Notes: a model not told the origin generated them from the sequence alone. DNA of 64,000 nucleotides from Phenylobacterium soli (GCF_003254475.1 NZ_QFYQ01000001.1:3190001-3254000), one strand, 5' to 3'; shown: positions 9,618 to 18,319, numbered from the stretch's first letter. Program-made: numbers and translations.

Positions 9618-9689
9618 GAACCTTGGCTACGAACCGGAGAAGAAGACGGCCGCCGGCTGGGACCAGCGCGGCGGCCGTGGGGAGCGTCG

Positions 9690-11861
9690 TCAGAACGGCT
9701 TCATGATGCTGATGCCGAACTGCCGCGGCGCGCCGGCGATGCGGATCGGCGACAGGAGAGCGGCGACGTAGTGATCGTCCGTCAGGTTGTAGCCGTAGAG
9801 GGTCGTGACGAGATCGCCATGCGTCCAGGCGAGCGAGGCGCCGACGATGTCGCGCGGGTCGAGATGGTCCCCGGCCGCGCGATTGTCGAACAGGGTGCCC
9901 CACTGCTCCGAGATGTGGCTGTAGGTGACCTGAGGCGTCAGGGTGTCGCCATTGGCCAGGTGGTAGTTGTAGCGGGCGCTGGCGTTGAAGGTGAACTCCG
10001 GCGCGTAGGTCTGGGGATTGCCGCCGAGATTGATGCAGCTGGCGCTGGCCGGACCCGTCCGGGGATCGCAGGGCCCGGAGCGTGGCAGCCGCGGATCCTG
10101 GGTCCAGAAGGTCCCGATCTCGCTCTTCGTCCAGCCCGCCCCGAGATCGAAGGAGAGGTCGCCGAACACGGCCTGGGCCGAGGCCTCGATCCCGTAGAGC
10201 TTGCTGGGATTGGGGTTATTCTGCTCGGTCGTCTGCAGCGGATTGTTGGGGATCGGCAGGATCACCTGGAAGTGCTTGAAGGTGTTGTAATAGACGCCGA
10301 TCTGGGTGCGCAGGTGGTTGTCGAGCAGGTTCGATTTCCAGCCGGCCTCGTAGTCATAGACCAGCTCCTGGCGGAACGGCGGGGGCAGCACGCCGCCGCC
10401 GAAGTAGAGCGGACCGTTGAGGCCGCCCGGCTTCGCCCCTGAGGCCACGAAGGCGTAGAGGAAGTTGTTCGGGTCGAGCTGCCAGTTCAGCGTGACCTTG
10501 CCGGTCAGGTTGTAGCCGACCTCGGTCTCGTTGTCGGGATAGTCGATGGTCGGGAACTGCGGCACGTACCAGCGCACGTGGTTGACCGTGCTCCACTTCG
10601 AATACCGGGCGCCCACCTGCAGTTCGAAGCCGCGCGGCAGCTCGAAGCTCACCTGGCCGAAGGCCGCGGCGGTGTAGGTCTTGTTGACGCCGTCGAGCCG
10701 CTCGTCGACGACGCCCGGGGGCACGCCGATCAGGAAGCGGTTCTTTGGGAAGGTGTAGTCGTTGCTCTGATAGTAGGCGCCCAGCACCCACTTCATCGGC
10801 CCGGTGTCGGGCGAGATGAGGTTGAACTCCTGACTCCAGAGCCGCTCGTTCACCGCCTCGGCGATCCAGTAGTTGGGAGCCGCCGCGGCCGTGCCGTCGA
10901 TGTCGCCCTTCCAGGCGGTGCGGCCCTTGGCGTAGCTGGAGATCGAGCGGAAGGTGATCCCGTTGTCGGCCACGTAGTCGACCTTGGCCGTCGAGCGGAT
11001 GAACTGATCGGTGGCGAAGGTGTGGGTGTTGTTCGCGAACCGGAACAGGCTGTCCGTCGTCGGCTTGGTCATGGCGTCGCCGAAGTAGCCGCCATTCTGC
11101 AGGTAATCGTAGTCGGTCTTCCACAGCACCTTGAGCTTGTCGCTGGGCGTCCACAGCAGCGACAGGCGGACCGCGCCCCACTTCAGGGTCGGATCGCCCG
11201 TCCAGGGTCCGGAGATGTGGTAGAAGCTGTCGCGGTAGTTGGTGAAGAAGGCGACCCGCGCCGCCGTGGTGTCGTTGATGGGAAGGTTCACCGCCCCCTG
11301 CAGCCCGACATCGTCATAGTTGCCGTAGTGGCCGAGCAGGTATCCCGAATGGCCGCCGCCGATCTTCGGGTCGTTGGTGTTGACGATGACCGCCCCGCCG
11401 GTGGCGTTCTGGCCGCTGAAGGTGCCCTGCGGGCCGCGCAGCACCTCCACCCCTGAGATGTCGAAGTACGGCTCCTCCTGGATGTAGCCCGGGAAGGTCG
11501 TCGCGCCGTCGCGATAGGTGACGACGCCGGTCGAGGTCTGGGTGTTGTGCTCGCCCTTGCCGATGCCTCGGATGTTGATGTTGTTGCCCTGACCGAAGTT
11601 GTTCACCGTGATCGAGGGGCTGACGAACTGCAGCTGATCGACGGTGACGACGCCCTTCTTGGCCAGGTCGTCGCCGGTCAGAACGGTGGCCGCGATGGCC
11701 GTCGACTGCAGGTTCTCGGTCCGCCGCTCGGCGGTCACCACGAGCTCCTGAAGGGTGTTGGCGTCGACCGCCTTGGTCGATTGCGCGGTCTGAGCCTGAG
11801 CCAGCCCGCCCCATCCGAGCGCCAGCACAGAGGCGCTCAACCACATTGCGTGGATCCTCAC
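9690..11861 (-). CDS. TonB-dependent outer-membrane receptor
   Basis: 723 residues. GTG start preceded by GGGAGGGAATC at ideal spacing; an ATG five codons in is the alternative. A signal peptide (WLSASVLALGWGGLAQA) is followed by a TonB-box-like region (LQELVVTAERR), a plug domain (LQSTAIAATVLTGDDLAKKG... GPQGTFSGQNATGGAV) and a long beta-barrel ending in phenylalanine (ISIMKPF), as outer-membrane barrels do. These proteins import ligands across the outer membrane using TonB energy. The catabolic neighbours suggest an organic substrate rather than iron. A candidate TetR operator lies 72 bp upstream. Confidence 0.94.
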   Translation of the reverse strand: MRIHAMWLSASVLALGWGGLAQAQTAQSTKAVDANTLQELVVTAERRTENLQSTAIAATVLTGDDLAKKGVVTVDQLQFVSPSITVNNFGQGNNINIRGIGKGEHNTQTSTGVVTYRDGATTFPGYIQEEPYFDISGVEVLRGPQGTFSGQNATGGAVIVNTNDPKIGGGHSGYLLGHYGNYDDVGLQGAVNLPINDTTAARVAFFTNYRDSFYHISGPWTGDPTLKWGAVRLSLLWTPSDKLKVLWKTDYDYLQNGGYFGDAMTKPTTDSLFRFANNTHTFATDQFIRSTAKVDYVADNGITFRSISSYAKGRTAWKGDIDGTAAAAPNYWIAEAVNERLWSQEFNLISPDTGPMKWVLGAYYQSNDYTFPKNRFLIGVPPGVVDERLDGVNKTYTAAAFGQVSFELPRGFELQVGARYSKWSTVNHVRWYVPQFPTIDYPDNETEVGYNLTGKVTLNWQLDPNNFLYAFVASGAKPGGLNGPLYFGGGVLPPPFRQELVYDYEAGWKSNLLDNHLRTQIGVYYNTFKHFQVILPIPNNPLQTTEQNNPNPSKLYGIEASAQAVFGDLSFDLGAGWTKSEIGTFWTQDPRLPRSGPCDPRTGPASASCINLGGNPQTYAPEFTFNASARYNYHLANGDTLTPQVTYSHISEQWGTLFDNRAAGDHLDPRDIVGASLAWTHGDLVTTLYGYNLTDDHYVAALLSPIRIAGAPRQFGISIMKPF

Positions 11862-11932
11862 GATTCCCTCCCCAACCCAAATTCGCCAGCGCTCTTCGGC
11901 GCGCGCAGTGACGCTAGTTGAGTTCGCGAGAA

Positions 11933-11966
11933 CGTCAATACTAATTCACGCGTGAACGAATATCAT
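11933..11966. promoter_or_regulatory. Candidate TetR operator upstream of the TonB-receptor gene
   Basis: Begins CGTCAATACTAATTCACGCG and contains the perfect 12-bp palindrome TTCACGCGTGAA. It matches 26 of 34 positions with the site at 7225-7258, the longest intergenic similarity I noticed in this cluster. Confidence 0.55.
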
Positions 11967-11992
11967 GCGGGCAGTGGACGATCGCGCATACG

Positions 11993-12023
11993 AAAACACG
12001 CGGGCCGGAGACCGGCCCGCGTG
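11993..12023 (-). terminator. Intrinsic terminator of the GMC oxidoreductase gene
   Basis: A perfect 12-bp stem (CACGCGGGCCGG and its complement, 11997-12008 with 12012-12023) with a 3-nt loop is followed on the minus strand by TTTTCG. It lies about 36 bp after the GMC oxidoreductase stop codon. Confidence 0.85.
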
Positions 12024-12058
12024 CTCTGGAGTTCCGTGCTGGAAGGGCTGAGCCGGCC

Positions 12059-13717
12059 TCAGGCGGCCTTCTGACCGTCTCCGAAGACCGGCGCGTCGTC
12101 GGGCGCCAGCGCGGCGCGGCCGCGGATCATGTCGGCCGCCTTCTCCGCGATCATGATGGTCGGCGCGTTGGTGTTGCCGCCGACCAGGGTCGGCATGACC
12201 GAGGCGTCGACGACGCGCAGGCCGGCGATGCCCTGCACCCTCAGCTCGCCGTCCACCACGGCCATGGCGTCGCCCGCCGCGCCCATCTTGCAGGTGCCCA
12301 CCGGGTGATAGATCGTCTCCGCGGAGCGGCGCACCCAGGCGTCGATCTCGGCGTCGGTGCGGACGTCCTTGCCCGGCGAGAACTCCGGCCCGCGATAGGG
12401 ATCGAAGGCGGCCTGGGCCCCCACCTCGCGCATCATCTTCACGCCCTCGCGGATGGCCCGGCGATCCTCCTCCGTGGCGAGGTAGTTGGCGAAGATCGCC
12501 GGATCGGCGAGCGCATCGGCGCTCTTCAGGCCTACGCGGCCGCGGCTCTCCGGACGCAGCTGGCAGACGTGGAAGGTGTAGCCGTCCTTGTTCACCTGCA
12601 CCTTGCCGTGGTCCTGCATGATCGCCAGGACGGTGTGGATCTGCAGGTCGGGGCGATCGAGATCGGGACGTGAGCGCAGGAAGGCGCCGCTTTCCAGGAA
12701 GTTCTCGCGGCCGATGCCCTTGTTGAACAGGGCGTAGTTCAGGCCGACGCCGAGGGTTTTGATGATCCCCTTGCGCATCGAATAGATGGTGATCGGCTTG
12801 GGGCACTCCCAGCTGATCGTCACGTCCAGGTGGTCCTGGAGATTGGCGCCCACGCCGCGCAGGGCGTGCACGGTCTTCATCCCGAGCTTGCCGAGCTCGT
12901 CCGGATCGCCGATCCCGGAAAGCTGCAGGATGTGCGGCGACTGCACCGCACCGGCGGAGAGCAGGACCTCGGCGTCGGCATAGACGGCGCGCGGCTGCTG
13001 CGACTTGCCCTCGACGACCTCGACGCCGACGGCGCGGCCGTTCTCGACCAGGATGCGGGTCGTCCGCGCGCCGGTCAGGCAGGTGAGGTTCGGCCGGCTC
13101 AGCGCCGGATGCAGGTAGGCCCGCGCGGCGCTCCAACGCTGACCGTCCTTGATGGTCATCTGGTAGGGCCCGAAGCCCTCCTGCTGGAAGCCATTGAAGT
13201 CGCCCGTGACGGGATAGCCCGCCTGACGGCCGGCCTCGATTGCGGCCTTGTAGATCGGGTTCGGCGAAGCCGCCTTGGAGACGTGGAGCGGCCCCTCCCC
13301 GCCGTGCCAGGCGTCGGCGCCGCCTTCGAAACTCTCGGCCCGCTTGAAGTAGGGAAGCACGTCCGCATAGGACCAGCCGGCCAGGCCCATCTGCCGCCAC
13401 TGGTCATAGTCGCGCGCGTGGCCGCGGATATAGATCATGCCGTTGATCGACGAGGAGCCGCCCCAGCCCTTGCCGCGCGGCCACCACAGACGCCGGCCGT
13501 CGAGGTTCGGCTCGGGCTCGGTCCAGAAACCCCAGTTGTATGGCCCCTGCTTGCCGATCAGGCCGCCGACGCCCGCCGGCATCTTGACCATCAGCGAATT
13601 GTCCTTGCCGCCGGCCTCGAGCAGCAGGACCTTGACGGACGGATCCTCCGACAGTCGGGCGGCCAGGACGCAACCGGCGGAGCCGGCGCCGATGATGATG
13701 TAGTCGTAGCGATCCAT
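12059..13717 (-). CDS. GMC-family FAD oxidoreductase (choline/alcohol dehydrogenase-like)
   Basis: 552 residues from MDRYDYIIIGAG; a GGGAAA site precedes this ATG, and a frame to 13777 is open but less likely. The dinucleotide-binding motif GAGSAGCVLAARL is at the N-terminus. GMC signature 1 (RGKGWGGSSSINGMIYIRG) and signature 2 (SAGAVQSPHILQLSGIGDP) are complete, and the C-terminal HPVGTCKMG and NTNAPTIMIAEKAADMI carry the catalytic histidine and asparagine. It oxidises a primary alcohol with FAD. In this cluster it probably converts an alcohol released by the esterase toward an acid for the CoA ligase (inference). No choline-specific context is present. Confidence 0.93.
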   Translation of the reverse strand: MDRYDYIIIGAGSAGCVLAARLSEDPSVKVLLLEAGGKDNSLMVKMPAGVGGLIGKQGPYNWGFWTEPEPNLDGRRLWWPRGKGWGGSSSINGMIYIRGHARDYDQWRQMGLAGWSYADVLPYFKRAESFEGGADAWHGGEGPLHVSKAASPNPIYKAAIEAGRQAGYPVTGDFNGFQQEGFGPYQMTIKDGQRWSAARAYLHPALSRPNLTCLTGARTTRILVENGRAVGVEVVEGKSQQPRAVYADAEVLLSAGAVQSPHILQLSGIGDPDELGKLGMKTVHALRGVGANLQDHLDVTISWECPKPITIYSMRKGIIKTLGVGLNYALFNKGIGRENFLESGAFLRSRPDLDRPDLQIHTVLAIMQDHGKVQVNKDGYTFHVCQLRPESRGRVGLKSADALADPAIFANYLATEEDRRAIREGVKMMREVGAQAAFDPYRGPEFSPGKDVRTDAEIDAWVRRSAETIYHPVGTCKMGAAGDAMAVVDGELRVQGIAGLRVVDASVMPTLVGGNTNAPTIMIAEKAADMIRGRAALAPDDAPVFGDGQKAA

Positions 13718-13757
13718 GGCGTTTCCCGATGTCGGAGACCTGTGGTTATTGGCGCGC

Positions 13758-13781
13758 GAAAGTGACGGAGGCGTCACTTTC
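13758..13781. promoter_or_regulatory. Perfect 10-bp inverted repeat upstream of the GMC gene
   Basis: GAAAGTGACG (13758-13767) is repeated in inverse at 13772-13781 around a 4-nt centre. It lies between the end of the enoyl-CoA hydratase gene and the start of the GMC gene. Lacking a U-tract on the minus strand, it may be an operator rather than a terminator. Confidence 0.45.
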
Positions 13782-13810
13782 TGGCAAGAGGCGCCGTCTG
13801 CGGCCCTCCC

Positions 13811-14593
13811 TCAGCGGCCCTTCCATTGCGGGGCGCGCTTCTCCGCGAAGGCTTTCGGCCCCTCCACGAAGTCCTCCGAGGTGAAGAGCGCGCGGATCGC
13901 CGGATACTTGTTCTGGGCGGTGATCGCTGCCTGGAGGCTCGGCTCGGCGAGGCCCGTGTATACCGCCTCCTTCGACGCGCGGATCGACATCGGCGACAGC
14001 TCGCAGATCTGCTGCGCCCAGCGCTTGGCCGCGGCCATCAGGTCGGCGGCGGGGACCACCTCGTTGACGAACCCGAGCTCCTTGCCCTCGGCTGCCGAAA
14101 CACGGCGGCCGGTGAGGATCATCCCCATCGCGCGCTTCGTGCCGATCTCGCGGGGCAGGCGGTGCAGGCCGCCGGCGAGCGCCGCCAGGCCGACCCGCGG
14201 CTCCGGAAGGGCGAAGGTCGCCGCCTCCGAGGCGACGATGATGTCGCAGGCGAGCGCGATCTCGAAGCCGCCGCCCATGGCCACGCCGTTCACCGCCGCG
14301 ATCAGCGGCTTGTTGAGGTCGAAGCGCGAGGTCAGGCCGGCGAAGCCCGAGGCCGGGCTGCCCATCTTGCCGCCGCCGGCCTGGTGCTTGAGGTCGTTTC
14401 CGGCCGAGAACGCCCGGTCGCCGGCGCCGGTGACGATCGCCACCCACTGCTCCGGGTCGTCGCGGAAGGCGTTGAACGCCTCGTCCAGCTCGAAGTGCGC
14501 CGGCGAGTGCAGCGCGTTCATCACCTCCGGCCGGTTGAGGATGATGGTGGTGATCGGGCCGTCCCGCTCCACGCGGATGAATTCGTACGCCAT
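13811..14593 (-). CDS. Enoyl-CoA hydratase/isomerase (crotonase family)
   Basis: 260 residues, the normal crotonase length. Oxyanion-hole elements are visible: FSAGNDLKH near residue 65 and AAVNGVAMGGGFEIALACDI near residue 105, followed by FALPEPRVGLAALAGGLHRLPREIG. The family hydrates or isomerises enoyl-CoA thioesters. A GGAGGGCGC ribosome-binding site precedes the ATG. The lysine- and arginine-rich C-terminus is typical. It lies upstream of the GMC gene on the same strand and completes the acyl-CoA part of the cluster. Hydratase versus isomerase cannot be settled from motifs alone. Confidence 0.9.
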   Translation of the reverse strand: MAYEFIRVERDGPITTIILNRPEVMNALHSPAHFELDEAFNAFRDDPEQWVAIVTGAGDRAFSAGNDLKHQAGGGKMGSPASGFAGLTSRFDLNKPLIAAVNGVAMGGGFEIALACDIIVASEAATFALPEPRVGLAALAGGLHRLPREIGTKRAMGMILTGRRVSAAEGKELGFVNEVVPAADLMAAAKRWAQQICELSPMSIRASKEAVYTGLAEPSLQAAITAQNKYPAIRALFTSEDFVEGPKAFAEKRAPQWKGR

Positions 14594-14657
14594 GAGCGCC
14601 CTCCGTCAGGTTTGGCAGCGACGCTTCGTCAGGCGCCGCTAGGTCCGTCAACCGGCC

Positions 14658-15185
14658 TCAGCCACCGGCCATCTCGCGCTTGTAGCGCTTCCAGTTCTCC
14701 ACGTAGTGCGCCGAGCCGCCGACGATCATCGCCGCCTGCTGCGGGGTGATCTCGCGCACGACCTTGCCGGGGGCGCCCATGACCAGCGAATTGTCCGGGA
14801 TCTCCTTGCCCTCGGTGATCAGGCAGTTGGCCCCGATCAGGCAGTTCTTACCGATCTTCGCGCCGTTGAGGACGATGGAGCCGATGCCGACGAGGGAATT
14901 GTCCCCGATCGTGCAGCCGTGAAGCATCACCATGTGGCCGACGGTGACGTTGGCGCCGATGGTCAGGGGGGAGCCGGTGTCGGTGTGCAGCACGCTTCCG
15001 TCCTGGACGTTCGAACCCTCGCCGATGACGATGGGATCGTTGTCGCCCCGAAGTGTCGCACCCCACCAGATCGAGGCGTTTTTCTTGAGCACGACTCGGC
15101 CGATCACGGCCGCGCTCGGCGCAATCCAGTATTCGTCATCATTCGGCAATTCAGGTGTCACGTTTCCTAAATTGTAGACAGCCAT
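14658..15185 (-). CDS. Gamma-class carbonic anhydrase-like hexapeptide protein
   Basis: 175 residues of left-handed beta-helix hexapeptide repeats ([48 protein letters not shown]). The three zinc-ligand histidines of the gamma-CA/YrdA/PaaY family are present in VLHTD and GHMVMLHG. The family hydrates CO2 or has unknown housekeeping roles; many members are annotated as transferases. A GGGGAG ribosome-binding site precedes the ATG. It is upstream of and on the same strand as the enoyl-CoA hydratase gene with a 64-bp gap. Confidence 0.9.
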   Translation of the reverse strand: MAVYNLGNVTPELPNDDEYWIAPSAAVIGRVVLKKNASIWWGATLRGDNDPIVIGEGSNVQDGSVLHTDTGSPLTIGANVTVGHMVMLHGCTIGDNSLVGIGSIVLNGAKIGKNCLIGANCLITEGKEIPDNSLVMGAPGKVVREITPQQAAMIVGGSAHYVENWKRYKREMAGG

Positions 15186-15446
15186 CCGAACTCCCCTCTT
15201 CTTGCGACAATAGCGCTGTTTAACCGTTCCGAAAGGACGATAGGATCATTCTAGTCGGGCGATTCGAGGGGGTGATAGCCGCCTCGGCTCGCCGCGGGAA
15301 CCTTCATCGGTCCCACGCCTCGCGCTGGACGGAGTTTGATGGCGTCGCGTCTGTTGTCCTTCGGGGCCTCACCGCCCGGACCAGAGCCTACCGAGCCGCC
15401 GGGCCGGGCATGCCGCCGCCGCTCTCCTTCATTCCCAGTCACCCCC
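15186..15446 (+). other. Gene-free leader ahead of phoH, possible small RNA or 5' UTR
   Basis: No convincing protein is encoded. The stretch contains several GC-rich self-complementary segments and ends at a strong terminator-like hairpin just 20 bp before the phoH start. It could be the body of a small RNA ending there, or a phoH leader with an attenuator. I recognise no known RNA family. Confidence 0.3.
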
Positions 15447-15479
15447 AAGGGCGATCCGTTGCGGATACGCCCTTTTTTC
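15447..15479 (+). terminator. Terminator-like hairpin directly upstream of phoH
   Basis: AAGGGCGATCCG pairs with CGGATACGCCCTT (one bulged A) around a 3-nt loop and is followed by a run of six Ts. It sits between the divergent carbonic anhydrase gene and phoH, so it can only act on a plus-strand transcript begun in the preceding 260 bp. Confidence 0.7.
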
Positions 15480-15499
15480 TTGTCCCCACGGAGGCCTTG

Positions 15500-16267
15500 A
15501 TGAGCAAACGAGCCTTGAAGCGACAGCTGCGCGAAGGCGCCTTCGACGCTGGTCAGTTCGAGGGGGACGATAAGATCCGCCGGCTGCCGGTCGATCGCGG
15601 CGGCTGGACGCCTCTGGGACATCACAACGACGAGCGCGAGCAGGGCTACCTCAAGACGATCAAGGCGAAGTCGCCCGGACAGGAAGAGCTGATCAAGGCG
15701 ATCGACGAGAAGAACCTGGTGCTGGCGCTGGGTCCTGCGGGCACCGGCAAGACCTACCTGGCCATCGCCAAGGCGGTGGAGGCGCTGGAGAGCGGGCGCG
15801 TCGGGCGCATCGTGCTGTCGCGCCCGGCCGTCGAGGCCGGCGAGTCGATCGGCTTCCTGCCCGGCGATGCGGAGGACAAGCTCGCGCCCTACCTGCGGCC
15901 GCTCTACGACGCCCTCTCGGACAGGCTGTCAATGAAGCGGGTGCGGGCGCTGATGGCCGAAGGCGCCATCGAGATCGCGCCGGTCGGATTCATGCGCGGC
16001 CGGACGCTCAACAACGCCTTCGTCGTCATCGACGAGGCCCAGAACTGTACCTACGTCCAGCTGAAGATGCTGCTGACGCGGCTGGGATGGCACTCGACCA
16101 TGGTGGTGACCGGCGACCCCAACCAGTCGGACCTGCTGCCCGAGCTGTCGGGCCTCGCGCCCGTGTCGGAGCGGCTGGAGCAGCTCTCCAACATCTCGGT
16201 CGTCAGGCTGGAAGAGCGCGACATCGTGCGCCACCCGCTGGTCGCCGACATGCTCGGCGTCCTCTAG
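15500..16267 (+). CDS. phoH: PhoH-family ATPase
   Basis: 255 residues starting at MSKRALKRQLREG with CGGAGG seven bases upstream. The P-loop ATPase is complete: LALGPAGTGKTYLAIAKAVE (Walker A), FVVIDEAQNCTYVQLKMLLTRLG (Walker B plus sensor) and VVTGDPNQSDL. The single-domain size matches E. coli PhoH-type proteins rather than PIN-fused PhoH2. The family is linked to RNA metabolism and phosphate stress, but the biochemical role is not established. A terminator-like hairpin precedes it and a strong terminator follows, so it forms its own unit. Confidence 0.93.
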   Translation: MSKRALKRQLREGAFDAGQFEGDDKIRRLPVDRGGWTPLGHHNDEREQGYLKTIKAKSPGQEELIKAIDEKNLVLALGPAGTGKTYLAIAKAVEALESGRVGRIVLSRPAVEAGESIGFLPGDAEDKLAPYLRPLYDALSDRLSMKRVRALMAEGAIEIAPVGFMRGRTLNNAFVVIDEAQNCTYVQLKMLLTRLGWHSTMVVTGDPNQSDLLPELSGLAPVSERLEQLSNISVVRLEERDIVRHPLVADMLGVL

Positions 16268-16292
16268 GCAGGCATCCTGGACCAGACCTGCG

Positions 16293-16325
16293 AGCGGGGT
16301 CCTCGCGGACCCCGCTTTTCTTTTG
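16293..16325 (+). terminator. Intrinsic terminator after phoH
   Basis: AGCGGGGTCC pairs perfectly with GGACCCCGCT around TCGC, followed by TTTCTTTT. It lies 26 bp past the phoH stop codon. Confidence 0.92.
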
Positions 16326-16349
16326 GCCGAATGGCGCTTGCGCCGAAAA

Positions 16350-16372
16350 GGTAGTTAGCCTACCTAACTACC
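16350..16372. promoter_or_regulatory. Perfect palindromic operator for the MarR gene
   Basis: GGTAGTTAG (16350-16358) and its exact complement CTAACTACC (16364-16372) flank 5 bp. The site ends only 3 bp before the MarR ATG, so repressor bound here would block transcription initiation and leave almost no room for a leader. Confidence 0.8.
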
Positions 16373-16375
16373 CAC

Positions 16376-16816
16376 ATGCCCGACAGCGATCCCGACATCA
16401 CCCGCCTGGCCGACGCCCTTCGGCCGGCGCTGCTGCGCGTCTCCCGGCGCCTCAGGCAGGAAGCCAACCGCGTCGGCCTCTCGGCCCAGGACGCCCTGCT
16501 GCTGGGCGCGATCCTGAAGCGCCCGGGCATCGGGGTCAGCGAGCTCGCGGACCTGGAACAGACCTCCAAGCCCACCATGTCGGCGCACGTGAAGCGGCTG
16601 GAGGCCGCCGGCTGGGTCGAGCGTCGCGGCGACGCCCAGGACGCCCGGCGCGCGGGGCTGGTCGTCACCCCCGCCGGCGCCAAGCAGATCGAAGCCATCC
16701 GGCGCCTGCGGAACGATTGGCTGGCCGCGCGCCTTACCCGGCTCGGCCCCGCCGAGCGCGAGCGCCTCGCGGCCGCCGCCGAACCCCTCCTCCAGCTCGT
16801 GAGCCTCGAGCCATGA
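16376..16816 (+). CDS. MarR-family regulator
   Basis: 146 residues with the winged helix of MarR proteins: LLLGAILKRPGIGVSELADLEQTSKPTMSAHVKRLEAAGWVERRGDAQDARR, where the last part is the DNA-contacting wing with the conserved D-x-R-R-like segment. No Shine-Dalgarno sequence precedes the ATG; a perfect inverted repeat ends 3 bp upstream, suggesting a leaderless, autoregulated message. Its TGA overlaps the ATG of the efflux gene (ATGA). MarR proteins usually release DNA when they bind the compounds exported by the neighbouring pump. Confidence 0.92.
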   Translation: MPDSDPDITRLADALRPALLRVSRRLRQEANRVGLSAQDALLLGAILKRPGIGVSELADLEQTSKPTMSAHVKRLEAAGWVERRGDAQDARRAGLVVTPAGAKQIEAIRRLRNDWLAARLTRLGPAERERLAAAAEPLLQLVSLEP

Positions 16817-18285
16817 GCCCTGCCGACCGCGTCCTGGAAGCCCCCGAGATCACCTCCGACGCTCTCGAACGAGCCGGCGAGGCCGACGCGCTCGCGCGCG
16901 GCTGGCTGATCCCGGCGATCATCGGCTCGGCCCTGCTGATGCAGACGCTGGAAGCGACGGTGATGTCCAACGCCCTGCCGACCATCGCCCGGGCGCTGCA
17001 CGAGGACCCGCTGCGGCTGAACATGACCATGACCATGTTCCTGCTGGCCTCGGCGGTCTGCCTGCCGGTCAGCGGCTGGATGGCCGACAAGCTGGGCGCC
17101 AAGCGCGTCTTCATGACCTCGATGGTGCTGTTCGCCGTCTCCTCGGCCGGCTGCGGCTTCGCCCAGAACCTGCCCGAGCTGATCGTCGGACGGATGTTCC
17201 AGGGCGTCGCAGCCTCGATGATGGCGCCGGTCGGGCGCCTGGTGCTGCTGCGCACCACGCCCAAGAGCGAGCTCGTCGGGGCCATGTCGGTGCTGACCAT
17301 GCCGGCGTTGGTCGGCCCGGTGATCGGACCCATCCTCGGCGGCACCATCGTCACCTTCTTCAACTGGCGCTGGATCTTCTACATCAACCTGCCGGTCGCC
17401 CTCGTCGGCGTGGCGCTGGTGCGCGCCTTCGTGCCGAACGTGAAGGAGCAGGAGGTCTCGCCCCTCGACTGGGCGGGCATCGCGCTCACCGGCGTCGGCC
17501 TCGCCAGTCTGATCTTCGGCTTCGAGAACCTCGGGCGGGACTTCCTGCCGCCCGGCGAGGTGGCCGGCCTCTTCGCCCTCGCCGCCGTCTGCTTCGGCCT
17601 CTACTGGCGACACGCGCGCGGCAATCCGCACGCGATCATCGACCTCTCGATCTTCCGGGTGCAGACCTTCCAGGCCGGCGTGGTCGGCGGCGGCTTCTTC
17701 CGCATCGCCATGGGCGCGACGCCCTTCCTGCTGGCCATGCTGCTGCAGATCGGCTTCGGCATGTCGGCCTTCCGGGCCGGCCTGATGACCTTCATCTCGG
17801 CGGCGGGCGCCCTCGTCATGAAGACCACCGCCCCGCCGATCCTGCGCCGCTTCGGCTTCAAGCGGGTGCTGATCGCCAACGCCGTCATCTGCGGGGCGAC
17901 CTTCATCGCCTACGCCTTCTTCCGGCCGACGACGCCGCACTGGCTGATCATGGCGGTGCTGGCCGGGGGCGGCTTCTTCCGCTCCCTGCAGTTCACCAGC
18001 CTGAACGGCCTGGCCTATGCCGAGATCGACCAGGACCGGATGAGCCGCGCCTCGACGACCTCGTCCATGGCCCAACAGCTCGTGCAGTCGGTGGGCATCG
18101 GCCTGGCGGCCATGCTGATCCACTTCATCGGCCAATGGCAGGGCGCGCGCACCCTGACCTGGCATGCCGTGGCGCCGGCCTTCGCGGCGATCGGCGCCAT
18201 CACCTTCGTCTCGATCCTCTGGTACGCCCGCCTGCCGGCCGACGCCGGCGCCGAGCTGCACGGCCGTCCGCGCCGGCGGGTTTGA
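16813..18285 (+). CDS. DHA2-type (EmrB/QacA) MFS drug efflux transporter
   Basis: 490 residues with about fourteen hydrophobic segments. The first helix region includes LMQTLEATVMSNALPTIA, the D1-like motif of 14-TMS DHA2 pumps, and SGWMADKLGAKRVF is the A-motif loop. GPVIGPILGGTIV is the antiporter C-motif. These proton antiporters expel hydrophobic or cationic toxicants across the inner membrane. It is translationally coupled to the MarR gene. No periplasmic adaptor (EmrA) is adjacent, so it probably works alone or with an unlinked partner. Confidence 0.92.
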   Translation: MSPADRVLEAPEITSDALERAGEADALARGWLIPAIIGSALLMQTLEATVMSNALPTIARALHEDPLRLNMTMTMFLLASAVCLPVSGWMADKLGAKRVFMTSMVLFAVSSAGCGFAQNLPELIVGRMFQGVAASMMAPVGRLVLLRTTPKSELVGAMSVLTMPALVGPVIGPILGGTIVTFFNWRWIFYINLPVALVGVALVRAFVPNVKEQEVSPLDWAGIALTGVGLASLIFGFENLGRDFLPPGEVAGLFALAAVCFGLYWRHARGNPHAIIDLSIFRVQTFQAGVVGGGFFRIAMGATPFLLAMLLQIGFGMSAFRAGLMTFISAAGALVMKTTAPPILRRFGFKRVLIANAVICGATFIAYAFFRPTTPHWLIMAVLAGGGFFRSLQFTSLNGLAYAEIDQDRMSRASTTSSMAQQLVQSVGIGLAAMLIHFIGQWQGARTLTWHAVAPAFAAIGAITFVSILWYARLPADAGAELHGRPRRRV

Positions 18286-18319
18286 TCGGTCGGGTCGGGT
18301 CAGGCGAAGTCTGGTCGGA

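Noticed and set aside
12059..13777. Choline dehydrogenase (betA)
   Set aside because: GMC signatures fit, but there is no betaine aldehyde dehydrogenase or choline transporter nearby and the neighbours suggest another alcohol.
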